From positions 46,952 through 110,951 of the forward strand of contig KE993461.1 of NCBI GenBank assembly GCA_000466585.1: a stretch of DNA of 64,000 nt, written 5' to 3'. Positions 43,432-52,314 of the stretch are shown here, piece by piece (within the stretch, counting starts at the first letter, position 1; each line of letters starts with the position of its first letter). Below the pieces are notes generated by a model. That model searched no databases and was not told the origin of the DNA. It saw only the letters and a list, made by a program, of their open reading frames with translations. Origin of the DNA: Clostridiales bacterium oral taxon 876 str. F0540 (GTDB lineage Bacteria > Bacillota > Clostridia > Clostridiales > Clostridiaceae). The position numbers and the translations under genes were made by a program.

Positions 43432-44376
43432 TTATTTTACATTTGCTATGCTCTCTAAGGTGCTTAAATTACTCTGAAGTATATCAATATATTTTATATC
43501 ACTACTATAAATACTTATCTGTCCAGTTTTTAATGCAAATTTATTTATTATTTCTTCATTAGCCTTTTTATTCTGCTCGCTGTCATATAAAAATATAACT
43601 TTGTTATTATCTTTTAATTTATCTGTAAGCTTTAAATTGTTATCAATATCATTTTGCGTTAACTGATATCCATAGTTATATATTTTTATAGTCTTAAAAC
43701 CGTAATACTTTAAAAAATAATCTAAGTTATCTCCGTCTACAACAAAGGTGTATTCTTTAAGTTTATCTGCAGCCTCTTTCAACTTTTTCTGATACACCTC
43801 AACATCCTTTATTGCCTTTGAAAAATTATCTTCATAATATGCTCTGTCTTTTGAGTCCTTATCCTGTATTGCATTTTTAATATTCAACATCGCAACCTTG
43901 TAGTAATCAATATTTAGCCAGAAATAAGGGTTATCTTTAATAGAAATATTTTGATATTTAAGTTCTCTATCAAAACTTATTGTTTTAACACCCCTTGAAA
44001 TATTGATAGGTCCTATCTTTGTTTTACTCAGCTTATCAACAAAATCTGTGGCCCAAGGTTCCATACCTGACCCCCAGTAAAAATACAGATCTTTTTTGCT
44101 TATATTATTTATACTATCCTCAGAATATTTATAATTCCATATTTTATCTCTGGATGTAAACAAATAGTCTGTATAGTGCCTGTCTTGAACTATATCCTTC
44201 ACCATATTATAAAGAAGCTTATCTGTGGTAATTATATTTAAACTCAACTCTTTTTCATTCATTGCTTTTTCTTCAGCATTAGGTTCAAGCCTTTTTTGAT
44301 TATTGTCTGTACCTTTACAGCCAGCAGCTGAAAAGATGAATATGAATATAAAAAAATATATATAGATCTTTTTCAT
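43432..44376 (-). CDS. ZnuA-like metal-binding-protein homologue lacking the metal histidines
   Basis: 314 aa from ATG 44376 (AAGGTGGG). Lipoprotein signal with lipobox SAAGC (Cys20). The cluster A-I fold is recognisable: KDLYFYWGSGMEPW, DNPYFWLNIDYYKVAMLNI (family DPHxWLDP) and EYTFVVDGDNLDYFLKYYGFKTI (family SHxAFGYLxxxYG). But each metal-ligand His is gone: N81, Y151 and G215 stand at or near those positions, and His67 is the only histidine in the mature protein. No ABC partner genes nearby. A non-metal ligand or a scaffold role is likely. Confidence 0.82.
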   Translation of the reverse strand: MKKIYIYFFIFIFIFSAAGCKGTDNNQKRLEPNAEEKAMNEKELSLNIITTDKLLYNMVKDIVQDRHYTDYLFTSRDKIWNYKYSEDSINNISKKDLYFYWGSGMEPWATDFVDKLSKTKIGPINISRGVKTISFDRELKYQNISIKDNPYFWLNIDYYKVAMLNIKNAIQDKDSKDRAYYEDNFSKAIKDVEVYQKKLKEAADKLKEYTFVVDGDNLDYFLKYYGFKTIKIYNYGYQLTQNDIDNNLKLTDKLKDNNKVIFLYDSEQNKKANEEIINKFALKTGQISIYSSDIKYIDILQSNLSTLESIANVK

Positions 44377-44603
44377 CTTTTGTCCCACCTTATTTTTATG
44401 AAGCATATGTATTATCATCTATTATTTTACATAATGTAAATATAATATGCAAATTAATTGTTTTAATGCTGTCAATAATAATATATGAATTGCATTTTCT
44501 ATATTTGTGTTTTAATATAAAATAGGTATTATAAATGTAATAAAAATGTATTTTGCAAAAGCAAAACTCTTAAGTTACTTATTGTTTTTATGGAGGAATA
44601 ATA

Positions 44604-45062
44604 ATGAACTTTGTTGTTGATAGTGTTGAAAAAACAAATGAAATTGGTATACAGCTTGGAAAACTTGTTATGCCCGGTGATATAATTTGTTTAACTGGTG
44701 ATTTAGGTACAGGTAAGACTCACATAACAAAAGGAATCGCAAAAGGCCTTTCTATTGATGAACATATAACAAGCCCTACTTTTACTATAGTCAATGAATA
44801 TACTGGAAGACTTAAGCTTTATCACTTTGATGTATATAGAGTAAATGATCCTGATGAAATTTATGCTATAGGTTTTGATGAGTATATTTTTTCAGATGGA
44901 GTAAGTGTAATTGAGTGGTCAAATTATATCGAAGAATTGATTCCGAATGAGCACATTTCGGTTAGCATGGAAAAACTCCCTGAACTTGGCGAAACCTTCA
45001 GGAGAATAAATATAAAAGCAACGGGAAAAAGATATGATTATATAAAGGAGATATCATTATGA
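44604..45062 (+). CDS. tsaE: tRNA threonylcarbamoyladenosine biosynthesis ATPase TsaE
   Basis: 152 aa, ATG 44604 after GGAGGAAT. P-loop GDLGTGKTHITKGI near 32 and SPTFTIVNEY near 55, then HFDVYRV. It regulates the TsaB-TsaD complex in t6A synthesis. Its stop overlaps the tsaB start (ATGA), so it is co-translated with tsaB. Confidence 0.96.
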   Translation: MNFVVDSVEKTNEIGIQLGKLVMPGDIICLTGDLGTGKTHITKGIAKGLSIDEHITSPTFTIVNEYTGRLKLYHFDVYRVNDPDEIYAIGFDEYIFSDGVSVIEWSNYIEELIPNEHISVSMEKLPELGETFRRINIKATGKRYDYIKEISL

Positions 45063-45772
45063 TAGTTTTAAGTATAGATTCTTCTACCGAATCTGCAACC
45101 TGCGCAATTTTAAGTAACGAGAAACTTTTAGGAGAAGCAGTTTTAAATAATAAAAAGCAGCATTCGGTTATACTGATGCCTATGCTTGACAACTTACTAA
45201 ACAGCCTTCAGCTTTCAATTAAAGATATTGATGGCTTTGTCGTATGTAAAGGCCCCGGTTCTTTTACAGGACTTAGAATAGGCATGTCTATGATTAAAGG
45301 TCTAAGCCAAGGAAGTTCAAAACCTTTTGTTTCAGTTTCTTCACTTGATGCTTTAGCTTATAATATGGCTTATACAAGCGGAATAATCTGTCCTATTTTA
45401 GATGCTCTTAGAGATAATGTATATACAGCATTATATAGATTTGAAAATAGCAACTTAGTTAGGATTAGCGATTATATGGCATTACATATTGATGAATTAA
45501 TAGCAGTTCTTAAAAAATTCAATGAACCTGTCAGTATTCTTGGTGATGCAGCAGATAAATTCAAAGAAAAACTTACAGAAAACATTTCTTCTATTTGCTT
45601 TGCTCCTAGATTTCTAAACATTGTTCGTGCTTCGTCACTAGGTGAGCTTGGATATAAAATGCTTTCTGAAGGAGTTTATGATGATTTGTATGCAGCATCT
45701 CCTATCTACTTAAGGAAATCTCAGGCTGAAAGAGAATATGATAAAAAGATGGGATTTGATAAAAATGATTAA
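45059..45772 (+). CDS. tsaB: tRNA threonylcarbamoyladenosine biosynthesis protein TsaB
   Basis: 237 aa, ATG 45059 after AAGGAGAT, overlapping tsaE by 4 nt. ASKHA-like fold: ILSIDSSTESATCAIL at the start and CKGPGSFTGLRIGMSMIKGL near 62. It is the inactive TsaD paralogue and dimer partner. Its end overlaps rimI by 8 nt. Confidence 0.96.
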   Translation: MIVLSIDSSTESATCAILSNEKLLGEAVLNNKKQHSVILMPMLDNLLNSLQLSIKDIDGFVVCKGPGSFTGLRIGMSMIKGLSQGSSKPFVSVSSLDALAYNMAYTSGIICPILDALRDNVYTALYRFENSNLVRISDYMALHIDELIAVLKKFNEPVSILGDAADKFKEKLTENISSICFAPRFLNIVRASSLGELGYKMLSEGVYDDLYAASPIYLRKSQAEREYDKKMGFDKND

Positions 45773-46211
45773 CCTTGAAATAGTTCCTTTTAATGAAAAC
45801 CATATAAATGAAGTTTTATATATAAGTACCCTAAGCTTTGTCACACCTTGGACCAGAGATTCTATTGAAAAAGAACTGGAAAATAAATTTGCCAGATATG
45901 TTGTAGCTATTAAAGATAATTTAGTTGTTGGTTATGGCGGAATATGGCTTATACTTGATGAGGGACATATAACAAATATAGCTGTTCATCCTGAATACCG
46001 AGGAATTGGTATAGGAAATTCCCTATTAGAAGCACTAATTGAAATCTGTAAAATAGAAAGAATAACATCTATGACTCTAGAAGTAAGGAAATCCAATATT
46101 ACTGCTCAAAATTTATACAAAAAGTATGGTTTTATTGAAGAGGGAATTAGAAAAAATTATTATACTGACACAAAGGAAGATGGGGTTATAATGTGGAAGT
46201 ATGACCTTTAA
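45765..46211 (+). CDS. rimI: Ribosomal-protein-S18-alanine N-acetyltransferase RimI
   Basis: 148 aa from ATG 45765, overlapping tsaB; ATG 45738 is also open but lies well inside tsaB. GNAT fold: VVGYGGIWLILDEGHITNIAVHPEYRGIGIGNSLLEAL (acetyl-CoA loop RGIGIG near 75) and LEVRKSNITAQNLYKKYGF. Acetylates protein N-termini. Last gene of tsaE-tsaB-rimI, the usual order. Confidence 0.94.
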   Translation: MINLEIVPFNENHINEVLYISTLSFVTPWTRDSIEKELENKFARYVVAIKDNLVVGYGGIWLILDEGHITNIAVHPEYRGIGIGNSLLEALIEICKIERITSMTLEVRKSNITAQNLYKKYGFIEEGIRKNYYTDTKEDGVIMWKYDL

Positions 46212-46217
46212 CAAATG

Positions 46218-46245
46218 AAAAAAGTCCCTTAGGGGACTTTTTATA
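46218..46245 (+). terminator. Terminator of tsaE-tsaB-rimI
   Basis: AAAAGTCCCTTAGGGGACTTTTT hairpin with a T run. A second similar hairpin follows at 46260-46284. Confidence 0.85.
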
Positions 46246-46259
46246 TTATATAAAATAAA

Positions 46260-46284
46260 GAAAATCCCCTAAAGGGATTTTCAA
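46260..46284. terminator. Second tandem terminator hairpin
   Basis: AAAATCCCCT / AGGGATTTT palindrome between rimI and ribU, usable from either strand. Confidence 0.7.
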
Positions 46285-46285
46285 C

Positions 46286-46321
46286 AATAATTCTACATTG
46301 TATAATTTACATTCTGCATTA
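46286..46321. repeat. Partial copy of an ATTCTACATT-type dispersed repeat
   Basis: Contains ATTCTACATT and TTACATTCTGCATT, related to the long palindrome at 52222-52314. It sits between terminator and ribU stop. Confidence 0.55.
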
Positions 46322-46323
46322 AT

Positions 46324-46956
46324 TTAGATTTGGTTCAGCTTCTTAGCCTTTCTCTCAATAACCGCTTCCTTATGGAATATAGGTGATACTTTTTTATAAG
46401 CTGGTGCAGTGATTGCTGCTATTACTATGCCTTTAAGAGTGTTAAATGGCACTACAGCCCAAAGTATATAAGTCCATAAGCTTGTAATATTTGAATTAGC
46501 TTTTGAAGCCATAGCAACAATAGCTTTTATATCCATGTGATAAAGCACAGCATAGAATGGGATTAAAACATAGTAGTTAAAAACAGAAGCTACAATAACT
46601 GTTGCTATTATACCGATTAGCATTCCCTGCATCGCAGTTTTTCTTGATTTGTTTCTCTTATATACAAATCCTGCAGCATATACATAAGCTGATCCAATTA
46701 AAAAGTTTGCTAATTCTCCAACCCACATAGTGCTTGAACCCTTAATAGTTCCATGAAGTATATTCTTTAAAAGTTCGATTATAACACCTTCTACCGGACC
46801 TAAAGCAAAAGCTCCTAAAAGTGCTGGAACATCACTTATATCAATCTTTAAGAAATCAGGGAACAGCGGAAGCCTAAATTCAAAGAACATAAGAATAAAA
46901 GCCATAGCTCCAAGCAGTGAAATCTTTACCAATGTGTTTAGTTTTTTGTTTTTCAT
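46324..46956 (-). CDS. ribU: ECF transporter S component, riboflavin (RibU)
   Basis: 210 aa from ATG 46956 after GGAGGG. Five to six transmembrane helices, with MAFILMFFEFRLPLFPDFLKIDISDVPALLGAFALGP, the RibU/ECF-S substrate-binding stretch. The preceding FMN riboswitch identifies riboflavin as the likely vitamin. It would work with the shared ECF energising module encoded elsewhere. Confidence 0.93.
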   Translation of the reverse strand: MKNKKLNTLVKISLLGAMAFILMFFEFRLPLFPDFLKIDISDVPALLGAFALGPVEGVIIELLKNILHGTIKGSSTMWVGELANFLIGSAYVYAAGFVYKRNKSRKTAMQGMLIGIIATVIVASVFNYYVLIPFYAVLYHMDIKAIVAMASKANSNITSLWTYILWAVVPFNTLKGIVIAAITAPAYKKVSPIFHKEAVIERKAKKLNQI

Positions 46957-47046
46957 AATAGATACCCTCCCAATATATTTATTTTGCATTGAATTTTAAT
47001 TTTAATTCAACACTTAGGAATGATATCTTCCAGGGTAGTGCGGCAT

Positions 47047-47215
47047 AATAAAAAGCCCCGACAAAAAATGTCAGGGCAAATAGACTATACCTAGTCATCT
47101 TCTTCCATCCAGACTGTACTGTCGGCTTCGGAGTTACACCGAATCTGCCATTACGGCTCGCGGGCTTTACCGCCGGTCGGGAATCCTAATTTCTTAGTCA
47201 CCCTGCCCTGAAGAT
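47047..47215 (-). promoter_or_regulatory. FMN riboswitch (RFN element) with terminator
   Basis: Minus strand shows the RFN core: CTTCAGGGCAGGGTGA, GATTCCCGACCGGCGGTAAAG, CGCGAGCCG, CAGATTCGGTGTAACTCCGAAGCCGACAG and GTCTGGATGGAAGAAGA. Downstream, GCCCTGACATT...GTCGGGGC (about 47053-47076) plus TTTTTAT forms a terminator whose 5' arm can also pair with the aptamer's TTCAGGGCA, giving the antiterminator. FMN should shut off ribU. Confidence 0.95.
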
Positions 47216-47285
47216 TATCATTGTTAATTTTTTTACAACTTAATTATACAATATTTTTTTTACTTTGACAAGCTAAATTTGAAAA

Positions 47286-49457
47286 TTACTTAGAGGAATC
47301 TTCTTTCTTCATGCTTAAGGATATTCTTTTTCTCTTTTCATCTACTTCTAAAACTCTGACTTCTACAATATCCCCAACCTTCACTATATCAAGAGGATGC
47401 TTAACAAATCGGTCAGCCATCTGACTTTTATGAACAAGTCCATCCTGATGTACTCCAATATCTACAAATGCTCCAAAGTCTGCTACATTTCTGACTGTTC
47501 CCATAAGCAGCATTCCTGGTTTGAGCTGAGTTATATCTATTACTCCGGTTTTAAATATTGGCTTTGGTAATTCTTCTCTTGGGTCTCTTCCGGGCTTTTT
47601 AATTTCTTTTATAATATCTTTCAAAGTGGGTTCTCCTATTTGAAGTCTAGAAGCTAAGCTTACAATACCTTCATCAGAAACTCTACTGTCTATATCATGA
47701 AGCTTTCCTGCTTTTAATTCTTCCATAGTGTAACCTAAAATATTTAAAAGTTCCTTTGCTGCTTTATAGGATTCCGGATGCACCGAAGTGTTGTCTAAAG
47801 GTTCATCACTTTCCATAACTCTCAAAAATCCTGCGCATTGCTCAAATGCTTTATCTCCAAGTCTCTTTACTTTTAATAGTTCTTTCCTATTTTTAAACTT
47901 ACCGTTTTCTTCCCTATATGCAACTATGTTTTGAGCTATTGTAGCGTTAACTCCTGATATATAGGATAAAAGAGACGGTGTCGCAATATTCAAATCAACT
48001 CCAACACTATTTACACAATCTTCTACAACACCCCTTAAAGATTCATCAAGCTTCTTTGGTGTAACATCATGTTGATATTGGCCAACCCCAATTGACTTTG
48101 GATCAATCTTTACAAGTTCAGCTAATGGATCTTGAAGCCTTCTTGCAATAGATATTGCACCTCTAATAGATACATTTACATCCGGATATTCTTTTGAAGC
48201 AAGCTCTGAAGCAGAATAAACTGACGCCCCAGCTTCACTTACAACCACATAGTAAAGCTCCTTGCCCCTTTCTTCTTTAACTTCTTTTATAAGCCTAGCA
48301 ATTACCTCTTCAGACTCTCTGCTTGCGGTTCCATTTCCTAAGGATATAACCTCTACATCATATTTATAAACTAATTGCTTTAAGACTTTAATAGAGCCTT
48401 CTATATCATTTTGTGGTGCTGTAGCATAAACCGTTGCATGTTCAATAAACTTGCCCGTATCATCAAGTACAGCTATTTTGCAGCCTGTTCTAAACCCTGG
48501 ATCGTATCCTAATACAACCTTTCCTTTTATAGGAGCCTGCATTAAAAGTGCTTTTAGGTTAGCTTTAAATATATCTATTGCTCCCAGCTCTCCTATCTCA
48601 GTTAAATCGGCTCTAATTTCTCTTTCTATTGAAGGATATATTAGTCTTTTAACCGCATCCTTAATCGCTTCTGCTATATAATAATCAGTCTGCTTATTTT
48701 CTTTTAGGCATTTTACATTTAAGTATTGTATTATTTTTTCGTTATCTACTGTTACTTTTACCGATAGTATTTTTTCTTTTTCGCCTCTGTTTATAGCGAG
48801 TATTCTATGCGAAGGAATAGCTTTTACTGCCTCACTATAGTTATAGTACATTTCGTAAGGAGTGGGCTCATCAGAACTACCGGTGGTTTCTATTAATCCC
48901 TCTCTATGGACAAGTGACCTAATCCACTTTCTGTAATCAGCCTCATCTGAAATCATTTCAGCAATTATGTCCATTGCCCCTTGTAGAGCTTCCTCTTCAG
49001 AATTCACTCCTTTTTCTTCACTTATAAAGCTTTGCGCATATTCCTTAATATCTTTAGTAAATTCTCCAACAAAAATTGTTTCTGCAAGAGGCTTAAGGCC
49101 TTTTTCCTCAGCAATAATTGCCCTTGTTCTTTTCTTTGGCTTAAATGGTCTGTATATATCTTCAACCTCTGTAAGAGTCTCCGCAGACTCTATAGAGAAC
49201 TTTAACTCTTCTGTAAGCTTTCCTTGTTCTTCTATGGCTTTAGTTACTGCTGCTTTTCTGTCATCTAAATTTCTTAAATAATTAAGCCTTTCTGCTAAAT
49301 TTCTTAGGTTAACATCGTCAAGTCCTCCAGTAGCTTCCTTTCTGTATCTTGCTATAAAAGGTACAGTATTTCCTGCATCTAAAAGTTCTATTACGCTATT
49401 TACTTGATTTAATCGTATATTCAGTTCCTGTGCCAATCTTTCATTAATATTACTCAT
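47286..49457 (-). CDS. tex: S1 RNA-binding domain protein Tex
   Basis: 723 aa from ATG 49457 with AAAGGTCGGA; the longer frame to 49496 is N-terminally unlike the family. N-terminal helical domain (ELLDAGNTVPFIARYRKEATGGLDD), YqgF-like RNase H fold with GYDPGFRTGC near 335, HhH motifs (INATPSLLSYI and VKRLGDKAFEQCAGFLR), and a C-terminal S1 domain (GTVRNVADFGAFVDIGVHQDGLVHKSQ near 645). A nucleic-acid-binding factor linked to transcription. Confidence 0.96.
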   Translation of the reverse strand: MSNINERLAQELNIRLNQVNSVIELLDAGNTVPFIARYRKEATGGLDDVNLRNLAERLNYLRNLDDRKAAVTKAIEEQGKLTEELKFSIESAETLTEVEDIYRPFKPKKRTRAIIAEEKGLKPLAETIFVGEFTKDIKEYAQSFISEEKGVNSEEEALQGAMDIIAEMISDEADYRKWIRSLVHREGLIETTGSSDEPTPYEMYYNYSEAVKAIPSHRILAINRGEKEKILSVKVTVDNEKIIQYLNVKCLKENKQTDYYIAEAIKDAVKRLIYPSIEREIRADLTEIGELGAIDIFKANLKALLMQAPIKGKVVLGYDPGFRTGCKIAVLDDTGKFIEHATVYATAPQNDIEGSIKVLKQLVYKYDVEVISLGNGTASRESEEVIARLIKEVKEERGKELYYVVVSEAGASVYSASELASKEYPDVNVSIRGAISIARRLQDPLAELVKIDPKSIGVGQYQHDVTPKKLDESLRGVVEDCVNSVGVDLNIATPSLLSYISGVNATIAQNIVAYREENGKFKNRKELLKVKRLGDKAFEQCAGFLRVMESDEPLDNTSVHPESYKAAKELLNILGYTMEELKAGKLHDIDSRVSDEGIVSLASRLQIGEPTLKDIIKEIKKPGRDPREELPKPIFKTGVIDITQLKPGMLLMGTVRNVADFGAFVDIGVHQDGLVHKSQMADRFVKHPLDIVKVGDIVEVRVLEVDEKRKRISLSMKKEDSSK

Positions 49458-49648
49458 TAAACTAATCCGACCTTTCTTCTTTTGATAGAAAACCATACTC
49501 TGGTAAAAAAGTATTAACCATCTACACCATTTTACAAAATTATGAAGAAAATTGAAAGGGTAAAATATTAATTCCTAATATTAAAAAGTTATATAAAAAT
49601 CTAAAAAATCATATTATTTAAAGATATCAATATTAGGAGAGTAGAGGA

Positions 49649-50998
49649 TTGAAAAAAAATATTATTTCTTTTTTTCTTACATTAAGCTTACTATTTTTTA
49701 CTTACAGTGTAAATGAATATCAAAATATTTATAGTTTTAGCCATACCTCAGTTAAAAATAAGCTAAATTATTTATCTTCTGATTATTTTAAAGGAAGACT
49801 CGCTGGAACCACTGAAAATTATGAAGCAACTGCTTTTGTGAAAACAGAATTTCAAAAGTTAGGACTTATACCCTTTAATGGTGATTATTATGATCCATTT
49901 GATGTAAATTATCCAAATCGCCTTGAAGAAAAACCATATCTTAAAATATTTGATAAGAAGGGAGCTTTACTTAAAGAGTATAGGTATGGTATAGATTATA
50001 AAGAAGAGATGTTAAATTTCAAGAAAAATCATATAGATTTCAGTAGCAAAGATTCTATTAAGAGCAATGAAAATGTTATTCAGGTTACAAAAGGCACTGA
50101 CAGTTTTATTTTTTTTACGCCCTCTGATAATAAACTTAGCTTTAGGAGTTCTTTTGTTAATACTAACCCTCAAGTTCAGAGTATGTACATAATGCTTACA
50201 AAGGAAGCTTTACAGGATGTATCAAAAAATATTTCAAAAGGATATAAAATATCCTGCTTTATTCCCTTCGATATAGAAAATACTACTATTAATAACGTAG
50301 CAGGTTTTATAAAAGGAAAAAATACAAAATCTCCTCCCATAATAATTTCAGCCCACTTTGATCATGTAGGAAGTGATTTATCCGGAACAGTATATACCGG
50401 AGCCTTAGATAATGCATCAGGCATATCTTTTATATTGGAATTTTGTAAATACATAAAATCACTTGGAACACCTGAGCGAAATATAATCTTTATTGGCTTT
50501 AATGCTGAAGAATTCGGCTGCTTGGGTTCTGAACATTTTGCTGACAAGTATTCTTCTCTTGTAAAAGGTGCAAAAGTTTATAATTTTGATATGATTGGAA
50601 GCTCTTCTGTGCCTTTGAGTATCATGGGAGGCAAAAGCGATAATGACAAAACCGAATTTTTACATTCAGTGATGTCAACATGTATAAGTGAAAAAATAGA
50701 TTATAACTTTATCTTTGAGGATTCAAGCGACCATGAAGCCTTCAGAAAAAACAACATCGATGCATTAAGTTTCTGTGACAGCGATATGAGTCGAATCCAT
50801 ACTCCGGAAGATAAAGCTAGTTATATCGATACCGGAGCAATTGATAGATGCTTTAGGGTAGCTTCAAAGGAAGTAATTAAAAATGCTTTTGGGAGTAATC
50901 CTATGCTTCTATACAATAAACATATTGTAATCTTTTCCGGATGCGCTATCATATTCTTCTCCCTTATACATTTAATTCAAATAAAAAAGAAGTTATAA
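49649..50998 (+). CDS. M28 family zinc aminopeptidase, membrane-anchored
   Basis: 449 aa, TTG start at 49649 after AGAGGA. Signal/anchor helix at residues 5-20. M28 zinc ligands and catalytic residues in order: SAHFDHVGSD (His), GALDNASG (Asp), NAEEFGCLGS (Glu-Glu), YNFDMIG (Asp) and RIHTPEDK (His). A PA-like insertion occupies about 100-220. A C-terminal helix (IVIFSGCAIIFFSLIHLI) suggests a second membrane contact. Removes N-terminal amino acids outside the cell; specificity unknown. Confidence 0.92.
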   Translation: MKKNIISFFLTLSLLFFTYSVNEYQNIYSFSHTSVKNKLNYLSSDYFKGRLAGTTENYEATAFVKTEFQKLGLIPFNGDYYDPFDVNYPNRLEEKPYLKIFDKKGALLKEYRYGIDYKEEMLNFKKNHIDFSSKDSIKSNENVIQVTKGTDSFIFFTPSDNKLSFRSSFVNTNPQVQSMYIMLTKEALQDVSKNISKGYKISCFIPFDIENTTINNVAGFIKGKNTKSPPIIISAHFDHVGSDLSGTVYTGALDNASGISFILEFCKYIKSLGTPERNIIFIGFNAEEFGCLGSEHFADKYSSLVKGAKVYNFDMIGSSSVPLSIMGGKSDNDKTEFLHSVMSTCISEKIDYNFIFEDSSDHEAFRKNNIDALSFCDSDMSRIHTPEDKASYIDTGAIDRCFRVASKEVIKNAFGSNPMLLYNKHIVIFSGCAIIFFSLIHLIQIKKKL

Positions 50999-51040
50999 AA
51001 AGAAGGAACAGAAAAAATATTTTTCCTGTTCCTTTCTATT
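50998..51040. terminator. Terminator between M28 peptidase and prfB
   Basis: AAGGAACAG (51003-51011) pairs with CTGTTCCTT (51026-51034) around an A/T-rich loop; usable from both strands. Confidence 0.8.
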
Positions 51041-51071
51041 ATTAATAATTATGAGCTATTAAAAACTACAT

Positions 51072-52194
51072 TTATAAATCTAATTTTCCATTACTGCTCT
51101 GCTTTAAATATTCTGTAATAAATATATCTATATCTCCATCCATTACTGCCTGAATATTTCCTGCTTCTGCGCCAGTTCTGTGATCCTTAACCATAGTATA
51201 AGGCTGAAAAACATAGGATCTGATTTGACTTCCCCAGCCAATATCCCTAAGCTCGCCGCTTAAGTCTTCAATCTTTTCCTTATGTGCTCTTTCCTTTAAT
51301 TCAATTAGCTTTGCTTTTAGCATCTTTAAAGCCGCCTCACGATTGCTGTGTTGACTTCTTTCATTTTGGCATTGAACTATAATTCCTGTAGGAATATGAG
51401 TTATTCTAATTGCTGATTCTGTCTTATTTACATATTGACCTCCAGCACCTCCTGCACGATAAGTATCCACTTTTAGATCCTCAGAGCGAATATCTATATC
51501 CTGATCTTCCGTAAGTTCTGGAAGCACTTCAACGGAAGCAAAAGATGTTTGTCTTTTTCCATTAGCGTTAAATGGAGAAATTCTAACCAACCTATGAATT
51601 CCTTTTTCAGCTTTTAAGTAGCCATAAGCAAATTCACCAATTATTCTTACTGTTACTCCTTTAATACCTGCCTCATCTCCAGGCTCATAATCTAAAGTTT
51701 CTACCTTGTAACCTTTATCAGAACACCATCTTGAATACATTCTAAGAAGCATTTCTGTCCAGTCCTGAGCATCAGTACCTCCGACTCCTGCATGAAGTGT
51801 AAATATAGCATTGTCCTTATCATATTCTCCTGAAAGCAGAGTTTCGATTCTAAACTTTTCTATTTCTTTGTTAGTATCTTGTATTTCAGTAATTATTTCA
51901 AGCTTTGTACTATCTTCATCTTCTAAAGCAGCTAATTCTATTAAAACCTCGATATCCTCGATTTTTCCTTCCAAGCTCTTAAATCTTTCATACTTGTCTT
52001 TTAAGCTTTTTGCTTCCTGAGTAATACTCTGAGCAAGCTTCAAATCATTCCAAAAGCCGGTTTCCTGCATTTTGCCTTCTAATTCATCTATTCTCTTTTT
52101 AAGAGCTGAAATGTCAAAGAGACCCCCTAATTTCATCTAGAACTGATTTCAAACTATCAACTGAGTTTATAGCTTCTTCATATTGCGCAAACAT
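51072..52194 (-). CDS. prfB: Peptide chain release factor 2, with programmed +1 frameshift
   Basis: 373 aa after the shift. Starts ATG 52194 (AAAGGAG) and reads 26 codons to CTT TGA C at 52119-52113, preceded by the internal Shine-Dalgarno AGGGGG. Skipping base 52116 gives CTT GAC and continues to 51072. This is the autoregulatory prfB site; the spacer codon is TCT instead of the common TAT. RF2 features: anticodon tripeptide SPF (RISPFNANGKRQTSF) and AGGAGGQYVNKTESA with the GGQ methylation loop. Confidence 0.96.
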
Positions 52195-52221
52195 ATAATA
52201 TTCTCCTTTATACACCAATTA

Positions 52222-52314
52222 TTATGAAAAAATGAAGAATTGCGAATGTATGAAGGAAATCCTATTGGATTTCCTAAAATTAATTCTACATTCTACATTC
52301 TTCATTCTACATTT
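52222..52314. repeat. Clostridial AATGAAGAAT/ATTCTTCATT palindromic repeat
   Basis: Nearly 90 bases form a long imperfect inverted repeat: AATGAAGAAT...GAATGTA on one arm, TACATTC...ATTCTTCATT on the other, with a GGAAATCC-TATT-GGATTTCC centre. Immediately follows the secA stop, so it also acts as its transcription end. A shorter relative is at 46286-46321. Confidence 0.75.

Noticed and set aside
51072..52136. prfB starting at 52136 as a complete gene
   Set aside because: The canonical frameshift signal and an upstream 26-codon frame with a good ribosome site show the true start is 52194.
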